A stretch of 6,512 nucleotides of DNA from JBBRWV01 sp038248985 (lineage in GTDB: Bacteria; Planctomycetota; Phycisphaerae; WQYP01): positions 1-6,512 of the forward strand of contig JBBRWV010000160.1 in the NCBI GenBank assembly GCA_038248985.1, read 5' to 3'. This document shows, piece by piece, positions 1 to 4,988 of the stretch. Below the pieces are notes generated by a model. That model was not told the origin of the DNA, did not search any database, and saw only the letters and a list, made by a program, of their open reading frames with translations. Position numbers and translations under genes: made by a program. Each line of letters starts with the position of its first letter. Within the stretch, counting starts at the first letter, position 1.

Positions 1-404
1 ATCATCGAAACCGGCGGCGCGTTGGACGCGGAAGGATAATTGGTCCCATAGGCGGCGGTAAGCCAGAGCACGCCCTTAGCTGTAAAAACAGTGCCGCCCG
101 TGTAGGTGATACCGGCAGCGCCACCGCCGCCGATCGAGCTGGGAAATTTCGTGTAGGCTGCCAGTTCCGTCGTTGTGAAGGTCGTGGCCGTTGGATCGAT
201 CGCTACATTCTGGTGGCCACGCATCGCCTGCTGGCAATTGCGGATATTGATGAGATTCGCCGCTTTGTCCGTGCCTCGTTTCCATCCGACAGCTCCGACA
301 AAAAGAATCGAAATCAGGGCAAGTAACACCAGAATCACTATCGTCAATTCAAGGATGGTCATGCCACGACTTGATTTGGGGGGGGTAACAGTTGGGAGTT
401 TCAT
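1..404 (-). CDS. Type IV pilin-like pseudopilin, 3' end beyond window
   Basis: The first 134 residues are visible and the frame is still open at base 1. A 14-residue basic leader ends in Arg-Gly and is followed by MTILELTIVILVLLALIS. This is the prepilin peptidase signal: Gly at -1, Met in place of the usual Phe at +1, Glu at +5, then a hydrophobic helix to about residue 40. The protein should be cleaved and N-methylated at the inner membrane and assembled into a type IV pilus or type II secretion pseudopilus. After the helix comes WKRGTDKAANLINIRN, a style I associate with Verrucomicrobiota pseudopilins, then a Gly/Thr-rich globular part. The ATG at 404-402 is chosen because it gives a normal leader length. 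It has no clear Shine-Dalgarno and is preceded by a run of eight A. A run of eight C lies in codons 7-9. The fold is certain; whether it serves a pilus or secretion is not. Confidence 0.88.
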   Translation of the reverse strand, partial: MKLPTVTPPKSSRGMTILELTIVILVLLALISILFVGAVGWKRGTDKAANLINIRNCQQAMRGHQNVAIDPTATTFTTTELAAYTKFPSSIGGGGAAGITYTGGTVFTAKGVLWLTAAYGTNYPSASNAPPVSM

Positions 405-442
405 CTTTTTTTTGCAGACTTTTTTTGAATGCTTCTGCCACA

Positions 443-470
443 ACACTAGCTCGACCGATAAGGATTTCAA
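443..470 (-). promoter_or_regulatory. Weak candidate promoter of the pseudopilin gene
   Basis: On the minus strand TTGAAA (470-465) and TAGTGT (448-443) are 16 bp apart, giving a leader of roughly 30 bases before the ATG at 404. The -35 box fits sigma-70 well, the -10 box poorly. Two 14-bp direct repeats lie immediately upstream, where an activator would bind. This is a consensus match only. Confidence 0.25.
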
Positions 471-473
471 ACC

Positions 474-511
474 CATGATCGCGTAAGGCTTGCTACGCAT
501 GATCACGTAAG
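474..511. repeat. Pair of 14-bp direct repeats upstream of the pseudopilin
   Basis: CATGATCGCGTAAG (474-487) and CATGATCACGTAAG (498-511) match at 13 of 14 positions and start 24 bp apart, a little over two helical turns. The pair lies a few bases upstream of the candidate -35 box of the pseudopilin gene. That layout is typical of tandem activator sites, but no known operator is recognised. Confidence 0.4.
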
Positions 512-642
512 ACAGCCCAGTCTCTCACCCGTCCGCTGTCAATGTGGATGACCGGCCAGGCCGCAGCAGGGTCATCAGCCACAAGACGGTAGCCCGCCGG
601 AGGGAACCATTCGGCCCGGGCTGCCCAGAAATGGGAAGCGAC
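493..642 (-). pseudogene. Possible coding remnant, 49 codons, no start
   Basis: Between a TGA (645-643) and a TAG (495-493) the minus strand reads 49 codons that look like the C-terminal tail of a protein. It contains HFWAARAEWFPPAGYRL and later VRDWAVLRDHA, is rich in Trp, Arg and Ala, and has no internal stop in GC-rich sequence. It has no plausible start codon or ribosome site and begins directly after a stop. It is in the same frame as the UvrC fragment upstream, separated from it by two stops. I do not recognise the family. It may be the decayed 3' end of a lost gene or chance GC-rich sequence. Confidence 0.25.
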
Positions 643-651
643 TCATCGCTT
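636..651. repeat. Perfect 6-bp hairpin downstream of the UvrC fragment
   Basis: AAGCGA (636-641) and TCGCTT (646-651) are perfect inverted repeats with a 4-base loop, starting 18 bases after the UvrC stop in the direction of transcription. No T-tract follows on the minus strand, so it is a weak terminator or processing candidate at best. Confidence 0.3.
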
Positions 652-669
652 GTTGCTTCTGAAAAAGAA

Positions 670-1449
670 CTAACCATCCCTGCCGAGAAATTCCAGGAGA
701 GCCGCAGCAGATTTTGCGGAAATGCCGGGGAGCTTGGCGATTTCCTCCGAAGTGGCTTTTTTGATGCGGGCGACGCTGCCGAACTTTTCCAACAGAAGTC
801 GCTTTTTGTTAGCGGAGATGCCGGGGCAGTCGTCGAGCAGGCTCTCCTTCATCCGGCGGCGGTAGAGCAAGGCGTTGTAACCGTTGGCGAAGCGGTGGGC
901 TTCGTCGCGGATGCGTTGGAGGAGTTTCAACGCACCACGGTCGTGCGGAATGCGGATGGATTGCTCGCGGCCGGGAACGAAGACTTCCTCGTGCTGCTTG
1001 GCGAGGCCGACGACGGGAAGGTCGTGCAGGCCGAGGGCTTTGAGCTCCCTAACCGCCATGCCGAGCTGGCCTTTGCCACCGTCCACAATGACGAGGTCCG
1101 GCAGCACGATCTTCGCTTTTCCCTCGCGGGCGAGGCGGCGCTGGGCATCGACGAGGTTTTCCTGAGAGAACTCCGCATCCGGATTGGCGGCGTTGTTTTC
1201 CATCAGAATGCGCGAGTAGCGGCGGCGGATGACCTCTGCCATGGAGGCGAAGTCGTCTTGGCCCTCGACGGTCTTGATCCGGTAGCGGCGGTAGTTCTGA
1301 TTGTCCGGTTTACCATCGGTGAAGCGCACCATGGAGGCGACGATGTGGTTCGAGGAGACGTTGGAAATATCGAAGCATTCCATGACGCGCGGCGGTCCTG
1401 ATAGATGGAGTTCCTCACCGAGTTCGGCAAGGTCTTCGGTGGGTTTCAC
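670..1449 (-). CDS. uvrC: UvrC C-terminal half (RNase H nuclease + HhH), N-terminally truncated
   Basis: This is the 3'-incision half of excinuclease subunit C of UvrABC nucleotide excision repair, 259 residues from a GTG at 1449. Counted from that GTG, the RNase H-like nuclease has Asp27 in ECFDIS, GQDD at 63-66, Asp123 in IVDGGKGQLG and His185 in DEAHRFA. All the expected acidic and His catalytic positions are present. Two helix-hairpin-helix motifs (CPGIS about 208, LPGIS about 240) close the protein. UvrC-like sequence continues upstream of the GTG in the same frame to about 1539, beginning with NLRDILQNLE, the tail of the UVR motif, until a TGA at 1545-1543. The GIY-YIG 5'-nuclease and most of the UVR (UvrB-contact) motif are absent; the family normally has about 500-610 residues. 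The GTG overlaps the stop of the zinc-ribbon frame as GTGA, so coupled translation is possible. Otherwise it is a pseudogene. No Shine-Dalgarno is visible at the GTG. Confidence 0.8.
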   Translation of the reverse strand: MKPTEDLAELGEELHLSGPPRVMECFDISNVSSNHIVASMVRFTDGKPDNQNYRRYRIKTVEGQDDFASMAEVIRRRYSRILMENNAANPDAEFSQENLVDAQRRLAREGKAKIVLPDLVIVDGGKGQLGMAVRELKALGLHDLPVVGLAKQHEEVFVPGREQSIRIPHDRGALKLLQRIRDEAHRFANGYNALLYRRRMKESLLDDCPGISANKKRLLLEKFGSVARIKKATSEEIAKLPGISAKSAAALLEFLGRDG

Positions 1450-1814
1450 GGTCGTCTGGACACCACGGCCGCGGGCGAACTGGCGGGTGGGACTGAGGGT
1501 TTTTTCGAGGTTCTGGAGGATGTCGCGGAGATTGGACCCCGGTCACCGCCGCCGCGGGCGAATCCGCCGCCCCCGCCAGGACCGCCCTGACCGCCGCCGC
1601 GGCGTGGTGCCTGGCCGGCCGTCGTGGAAGTCGCCAGGTTATTGCCTTCGCGATTGCCGTTGACCTTGGTGCTTTTCCGGGCATCGCGGCAGGCCTGGCA
1701 GCGTTTGGGTTCATGGATGAAGCCCTTGGACGCGAACGTCTTTTGCTCCTCCGCAGAGAAGATAAAATTCGCCGCGCAATCCATACAAACTATTGTTTTT
1801 TCCTCGTACGACAT
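1446..1814 (-). CDS. Zinc-ribbon protein with Gly-rich linker, C-terminus out of frame into uvrC
   Basis: The 122-residue product starts MSYEEKTIVCMDC. Two knuckles, C10-x2-C13 and C39-x2-C42 (KRCQACRDARK), match the small bacterial zinc-ribbon family (Pfam 'probable zinc-ribbon', zf-trcl type). The family probably binds nucleic acid or protein, but its role is unknown. A linker at about 69-93 follows with RRGGGQGGPGGGGGFARGGG. Relatives commonly have a second Cys pair after such a linker. Here the linker instead ends in DRGP and continues with Ser/Pro/Arg-rich residues that are the uvrC fragment read in the wrong frame, ending at a TGA (1448-1446). About the first 93 residues are therefore genuine and the last 29 look accidental. 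The start is supported by GGAG (1823-1820) five bases before the ATG. The gene has its own candidate promoter (1932-1904). Confidence 0.78.
   Translation of the reverse strand: MSYEEKTIVCMDCAANFIFSAEEQKTFASKGFIHEPKRCQACRDARKSTKVNGNREGNNLATSTTAGQAPRRGGGQGGPGGGGGFARGGGDRGPISATSSRTSKKPSVPPASSPAAVVSRRP
1535..1546 (-). other. Junction between zinc-ribbon gene and uvrC fragment
   Basis: Upstream of this point (higher coordinates) the minus strand reads in frame as the Gly-rich zinc-ribbon linker. Below it, UvrC similarity runs in a different frame, and the UvrC frame meets a TGA at 1545-1543. The point where one family stops and the other starts lies within about a dozen GC-rich bases. This is what a deletion removing the 3' end of one gene and the 5' end of the next would leave. 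A one- or two-base sequencing error inside a natural fusion, or a mis-assembly in the GC-rich repeat, could look the same. Confidence 0.6.
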
Positions 1815-1879
1815 ACGTACTCCGCCTCAAAAAAAAAGAATCGGGTTTTGCGGGATGGTCAACTCACCAACCTAACGCC

Positions 1880-1891
1880 GGCCACGTGGCC
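1880..1891. promoter_or_regulatory. 12-bp perfect palindrome, candidate operator
   Basis: GGCCACGTGGCC is a perfect palindrome centred on CACGTG. It lies 13 bp downstream of the candidate -10 box (1909-1904), so it would overlap the first transcribed bases of the zinc-ribbon gene, the normal place for a repressor site. The binding protein is unknown, and a chance palindrome in GC-rich DNA is possible. Confidence 0.35.
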
Positions 1892-1903
1892 CCCATTAAC
1901 TAG

Positions 1904-1932
1904 CCTATAGAATAACCGCGATAATCCCGCAA
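1904..1932 (-). promoter_or_regulatory. Candidate sigma-70 promoter for the zinc-ribbon/uvrC fragment unit
   Basis: TTGCGG (1932-1927) and TATAGG (1909-1904) are separated by exactly 17 bp on the minus strand. Transcription would start near 1897, leaving a leader of about 80 bases before the ATG at 1814. The leader includes the CACGTG palindrome and a run of nine T (1837-1829). The promoter lies in the gap after the ketosynthase operon. Confidence 0.45.
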
Positions 1933-1963
1933 ATGCAAGCGCTGCGTACATTTGCCCCTCATT

Positions 1964-1979
1964 CGGCAACGGCTTGCCG
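1964..1979. repeat. 6-bp hairpin just after the fabF-type gene
   Basis: CGGCAA (1964-1969) and TTGCCG (1974-1979) form a perfect stem with a 4-base loop, starting 3 bases after the ketosynthase stop on the minus strand. It could end or protect the ketosynthase mRNA, but no T-tract follows, so a classical intrinsic terminator is not supported. Confidence 0.35.
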
Positions 1980-1982
1980 CGA

Positions 1983-3284
1983 TCAGATTGCGAACTTTTT
2001 CACCACAATCGTGTCGTTTTGCCCGCCAAAACCGAAGGAATTCGACATCGCCGCGTTCACCGTGGCACGCCGCGCGGTATTGGGCACATAGTCCAGATCG
2101 CATTCCGGATCGGGCATCGAATAATTCGCCGTCGGCGGCAAAATACCATCACGCATCGCCAGAATGCAGGTGATCAACTCGACGGCACCGGCCGCGGCAA
2201 TCAGGTGGCCCATCATGCTCTTGATCGAACTGATCGGAATCGTGATCGGCCCACCCTGACGTTTGGCAAACACTTCCTTGATCGCCCAGGATTCCGTCGA
2301 ATCATTGACCTTCGTGCCCGTTCCGTGGGCGTTGATGTAATCAATTTGATCAACGCTCATGCCGGCATCACGCAGACATTCATTCATCGCGACAATGGCA
2401 CCGCGGCCTTCAGGGTGCTGATCGGTCACGGCATAGGCATCGGCGGAAGAACCGTACCCGGCGATTTCCGCCAGGATGGTTGCGCCGCGCGCCTGAGCAT
2501 GTTCGAGCGATTCGAGAATCACCACGCCGGCGCCTTCGCCGAGTACAAACCCGCCGCGCTCAGCATCGAACGGGCGACAGGCTTTGCGGGGATTGTCATT
2601 GAAGGTGGAAAGCGCGGTCAGACGATTGAAGCCGGTCACGCCGAACGGGTGAATCATGGAATGCGCCCCGCCGGTGATCATCACGTCGGCATCGCCGTGG
2701 CGAATGATCTCGGCCGCTTCACCAATGGCCTGCGTGGACGCAGCGCAGGCAGTGAGGCAATTCAGGGCCGGCCCACGAGCATTGAATTCCATGGCGATGT
2801 GCGTGATCGCCATCGAAGGCTCCTGCTCAATCTCCACGAGCGTGTCCATTGTCTGCATCGACAGATCGCCCCATTTTTTCAAATCGAGAGTTTTTTCGGC
2901 ATCCTTCCAACTCGCCAGCGTAACGTCGGTGAAATTCTTAAAATCCAGCCCGCTCTCGCCGGCCCCCATGTAAATGCCTACCGAATAAGGATCGGTCTTC
3001 GCCGCAGCCATGCCGGAGCTGGCCCAGGCCTGCTGGGCGGCGGCGACGGCAAACAACGTCGCACGTCCGGCTTTCTGGTGCTGCGAGTACGTGGGGCCAA
3101 GGATTTTCGACGCGTCGAAATTTTTGACTTCCGCGGAAAACGTCGTCGGAAATGTCCGAGCATCGAACAGCGTCGTCGACTCAATGCCCGAATCCCCCGC
3201 CAGCATCCGCCGCCACACCGTTTCGACATCATGACCCAGCGGCGTTACCCACCCCATACCGGTAATGACAACACGTTTTCGCAT
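1983..3284 (-). CDS. fabF: FabF-type beta-ketoacyl-ACP synthase (KS-alpha-like)
   Basis: A 433-residue condensing enzyme of the FabF/KAS II thiolase fold. It condenses an acyl chain held on its active-site Cys with malonyl-ACP in the cytoplasm. Numbered from the chosen ATG: N-terminal RKRVVITGMG; nucleophile Cys180 in LTACAAST; His320 in NAHGTGTKVNDSTE; Lys355 and His360 in IKSMMGH; FGFGGQN loop near 417-423. The catalytic set is complete. It is slightly longer than usual FabF (about 412) because of an insert at about 115-155 with TLDLKKWGD, also found in its neighbour. It lies 43 bases after the chain-length-factor-like gene, so the two are co-transcribed and probably form a heterodimer. The start at 3284 puts the protein at the family N-terminus, with GGAA 9-10 bases upstream. 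An in-frame ATG at 3299 would add five residues but has no spaced ribosome site. The substrate may be housekeeping fatty acid or a specialised polyketide/polyene chain. Confidence 0.93.
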   Translation of the reverse strand: MRKRVVITGMGWVTPLGHDVETVWRRMLAGDSGIESTTLFDARTFPTTFSAEVKNFDASKILGPTYSQHQKAGRATLFAVAAAQQAWASSGMAAAKTDPYSVGIYMGAGESGLDFKNFTDVTLASWKDAEKTLDLKKWGDLSMQTMDTLVEIEQEPSMAITHIAMEFNARGPALNCLTACAASTQAIGEAAEIIRHGDADVMITGGAHSMIHPFGVTGFNRLTALSTFNDNPRKACRPFDAERGGFVLGEGAGVVILESLEHAQARGATILAEIAGYGSSADAYAVTDQHPEGRGAIVAMNECLRDAGMSVDQIDYINAHGTGTKVNDSTESWAIKEVFAKRQGGPITIPISSIKSMMGHLIAAAGAVELITCILAMRDGILPPTANYSMPDPECDLDYVPNTARRATVNAAMSNSFGFGGQNDTIVVKKFAI

Positions 3285-3327
3285 GGTTTGGTTTTCCATC
3301 TTCGAGTTTGAAACCAGGGGCCGAGGC

Positions 3328-4674
3328 TTAAGCATAGCGTTGCAAAACCACGGCGGAGTTCTGTCCACCCAGGGCCGTCGCCAGCACCAACACATACTCG
3401 GCGGCAGCGTTGTCACCCCGTGACAACTGAATACCCGCCAAAGGTTTTTCACCGTGAATCGATGGCGGAATTTTTCCGGTATGCAGCGACATCGCCGCGG
3501 CAACCATATCCAAAGCCTGGCTGCCTGCGCCGCAATCGCCAATACCCGCCCGGGCGGCCAGCACGGGAATTTTGCCCAATGCCGGGCCAAACGCGAACAC
3601 CAGCGCCTTGACGTCTGCGGCATCCCATTCCGGAATCGCATGACCGGGCGCGATGATCAGGCCGATCTGCTCGGGTGAAATCTGCGCATCCTTCAACGCC
3701 TTGCGGATCGCCATGCCGGGGGCTTCTCCGGAGGCATCGGGTTCGACGACGGAGTGCGATGCGCTCGAGGACGAACCCAGGCCAATCACCTCGGCATAGA
3801 TTGTGGCGCCACGCTTCCGGGCATGTTCCAACTCTTCAATCGTCAGTACCGCGCCGCCTTCGGCCAGCACGGCACCCGTGGCGTCGGTCGTGTAGGGCCG
3901 ACATGCAGCGCCCGGCGTCTCATTGTTTTTCTCGCTCAAGCGGCCCAGCAGGCTCCAGCGCATCAGGGCCATCGGGTTCACCTTGGATTCGCATCCGCCC
4001 ACCAGCGCCAGATCGGCACCATCGCGTTGAATCGTCCGCATCGCTTCGCCCAGTGCCAGCCCCGCCGACGCCTGTCCGCACGTAATCGTGTTGGACGGGC
4101 CCTGCGTGTCATGCAAAATGCTCACATGGCAGGCCAGCATGTTGGGTAAATATTTCAGCAGCCAGAGTGGTGTCAGATTTTCCATGCCGGAAGTCAGCGT
4201 TACATCTTCCGAACGCCCCCATTTGCCGAGATTCAGCGTGTTGTCCTCATTCCTCGCCGTCACCATCGCCCCGCCAATTTCTTCCAGATCCGCGCAGATC
4301 AGCCCCGCCCCAATGTTGCATCCGACGCGCGGGCCGCTGGGTTTAAACCACCCCCCCACCGTTTCCGCCGGGCCGGTTTCGAGTACCGATTTGGTTGCCA
4401 AATGCGCATCACGCACGGACATTTCCGCGGCGACCACCGCCAACACAATATCACGTGCCATGATCCGCGTGGCTTTGCGATAACTCTTGGGCACATAGTC
4501 ATTGGTTTTGAACGGTGGAATGGTGCCGGCAACGCGCGATGAAAAAGCGGAAGCATCAAAGGATGTCAAGGCGGTTATCGACGATTTTCCCGCCAAAAGC
4601 GCCTCCCAGAACGCGGCGGTGCCCAACCCATGAGGAGACAGCGTACCAAGACCCGAAATGACGACACGCCGCAT
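3328..4674 (-). CDS. Chain-length-factor-like ketosynthase partner (KS-beta), catalytic Cys replaced by Gln
   Basis: A 448-residue protein of the ketosynthase fold (start RRVVISGLGTLSPHG, end ALGGQNSAVVLQ) whose active site is dismantled. Aligned to the neighbouring FabF-type enzyme, the nucleophile position is Gln201 in TCGQASAG. The first catalytic His becomes Pro343 (IAPGHA in place of NAHGTG). The Lys-x4-His element becomes ARAGIG near 375. Cys-to-Gln is the hallmark of KS-beta/chain length factors of type II polyketide synthases. These dimerise with a working KS-alpha and set chain length. Loss of both His argues against independent decarboxylase activity. A 448-residue length and an insert with TLNLGKWG at about 146-153 are shared with the partner. 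The start at 4674 follows AGAGG (4684-4680) by five bases. The gene is first in the operon, the reverse of the usual KS-alpha/KS-beta order. The product is unknown and no ACP, reductase or dehydratase lies alongside. Confidence 0.85.
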   Translation of the reverse strand: MRRVVISGLGTLSPHGLGTAAFWEALLAGKSSITALTSFDASAFSSRVAGTIPPFKTNDYVPKSYRKATRIMARDIVLAVVAAEMSVRDAHLATKSVLETGPAETVGGWFKPSGPRVGCNIGAGLICADLEEIGGAMVTARNEDNTLNLGKWGRSEDVTLTSGMENLTPLWLLKYLPNMLACHVSILHDTQGPSNTITCGQASAGLALGEAMRTIQRDGADLALVGGCESKVNPMALMRWSLLGRLSEKNNETPGAACRPYTTDATGAVLAEGGAVLTIEELEHARKRGATIYAEVIGLGSSSSASHSVVEPDASGEAPGMAIRKALKDAQISPEQIGLIIAPGHAIPEWDAADVKALVFAFGPALGKIPVLAARAGIGDCGAGSQALDMVAAAMSLHTGKIPPSIHGEKPLAGIQLSRGDNAAAEYVLVLATALGGQNSAVVLQRYA

Positions 4675-4679
4675 GAATA

Positions 4680-4684
4680 CCTCT
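4680..4684 (-). promoter_or_regulatory. Ribosome binding site of the KS-beta gene
   Basis: AGAGG on the minus strand, five bases before the ATG at 4674. It fixes this start over the longer open frame upstream, which would also run through the promoter region and the end of the tRNA terminator. Confidence 0.65.
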
Positions 4685-4720
4685 GGGAGGAAAGGGAGCG
4701 TAACTGATTGACAGAGCCGT

Positions 4721-4749
4721 ATTGTATGACAAATGCGGCCATTCTCCAA
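4721..4749 (-). promoter_or_regulatory. Candidate sigma-70 promoter of the ketosynthase operon
   Basis: TTGGAG (4749-4744) and TACAAT (4726-4721) are 17 bp apart. TACAAT matches the -10 consensus at five of six positions. Initiation near 4714 gives a 40-base leader to the ATG at 4674. The promoter begins 17 bases after the tRNA terminator, so the operon is insulated from upstream transcription. Confidence 0.55.
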
Positions 4750-4766
4750 TCACCAAGGCCAATGGA

Positions 4767-4799
4767 AAAGGCATGCAATCGGAAAGATTGCATGCCTTT
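4767..4799 (-). terminator. Intrinsic terminator of the tRNA-Ala gene
   Basis: A perfect 14-bp stem (4799-4786 with 4780-4767) encloses a 5-base loop and begins four bases after the tRNA discriminator base. On the minus strand the stem ends with and is followed by TTTTCC, a short U-tract. The placement directly after the tRNA and before the ketosynthase promoter makes the assignment secure. Confidence 0.85.
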
Positions 4800-4803
4800 A
4801 GAG

Positions 4804-4874
4804 TGGAGACGAAGGGAATCGAACCCTCATTTTCGCATTGCGAACGCGACGTCCTCCCATTGAACGACGTCCCC
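4804..4874 (-). tRNA. tRNA-Ala (anticodon CGC)
   Basis: A full cloverleaf can be folded. Acceptor GGGGACG pairs with CGTCTCC. The D-stem GTTC/GGAC has a 7-base loop AATGGGA. The anticodon stem TCGCG/TGCGA encloses TTCGCAA, so the anticodon is CGC (4842-4840), reading GCG. A 4-base variable region follows, then the T-arm GAGGG-TTCGATT-CCCTT. The discriminator is A. The third acceptor pair is G.U, the alanine identity element, which agrees with the anticodon. CCA is not encoded, since CTC follows the discriminator. The total is 71 bases, short because of the small D-loop and variable loop. The D-arm (GTTCAATGGGAGGAC) is unlike the usual GCTCAG-type alanine D-arm and more like glycine or glutamate tRNAs. 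Confidence 0.88.
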
Positions 4875-4940
4875 GCGATTTCAGTTGCGCAAGCCTACAC
4901 GATGTAACGCATCCGATCAAGAGTGGCTTGCGAAATCGCG
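4874..4940. repeat. Imperfect 16-bp inverted repeat flanking the tRNA promoter
   Basis: CGCGATTTC (4874-4882) pairs with GAAATCGCG (4932-4940), and GCAAGCC (4889-4895) pairs with GGCTTGC (4925-4931). The left arm carries a 6-base bulge (4883-4888). The 29-base loop holds the candidate -35 of the tRNA gene and one arm overlaps its -10. The left arm touches the first base of the tRNA. It could also act as a long hairpin after the FN3 gene, whose stop is about 50 bases upstream, but there is no T-tract. Confidence 0.55.
4892..4920 (-). promoter_or_regulatory. Candidate promoter of the tRNA-Ala gene
   Basis: TTGATC (4920-4915) and TAGGCT (4897-4892) are 17 bp apart, predicting a start near 4885 and an 11-base 5' leader for RNase P to remove. 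The -35 is good and the -10 poor; spacing and position are the main support. Confidence 0.35.
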
Positions 4941-4988
4941 TGGACACACGCCGCTCGAACGCATGCAATTATCTGCCGCCAGGCGCGG

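Noticed and set aside
425..445. Possible sigma-54 promoter (TGGCAG...TTCA) before the pseudopilin
   Set aside because: Pilin genes are often sigma-54 dependent, but the essential GC of the -12 element is absent here.
544..1401. Long plus-strand open frame of 285 codons opposite the UvrC fragment
   Set aside because: It is the antisense of a clearly conserved UvrC nuclease domain. GC-rich third positions keep the opposite frame open, and the translation resembles no family.
1829..1837. Run of nine T on the minus strand as a terminator of the ketosynthase operon
   Set aside because: No stable stem precedes it. It lies inside the predicted leader of the zinc-ribbon gene, next to its ribosome site.
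1974..3311. Long plus-strand open frame of 445 codons opposite the FabF-type gene
   Set aside because: It mirrors the ketosynthase codon for codon and has His/Arg-rich low-sense composition. The minus-strand gene has complete catalytic motifs.
3285..3641. Upstream extension of the FabF-type reading frame
   Set aside because: The extra residues overlap the end of the KS-beta gene in another frame and show no family similarity. The family N-terminus RKRVVITG begins right after the ATG at 3284.
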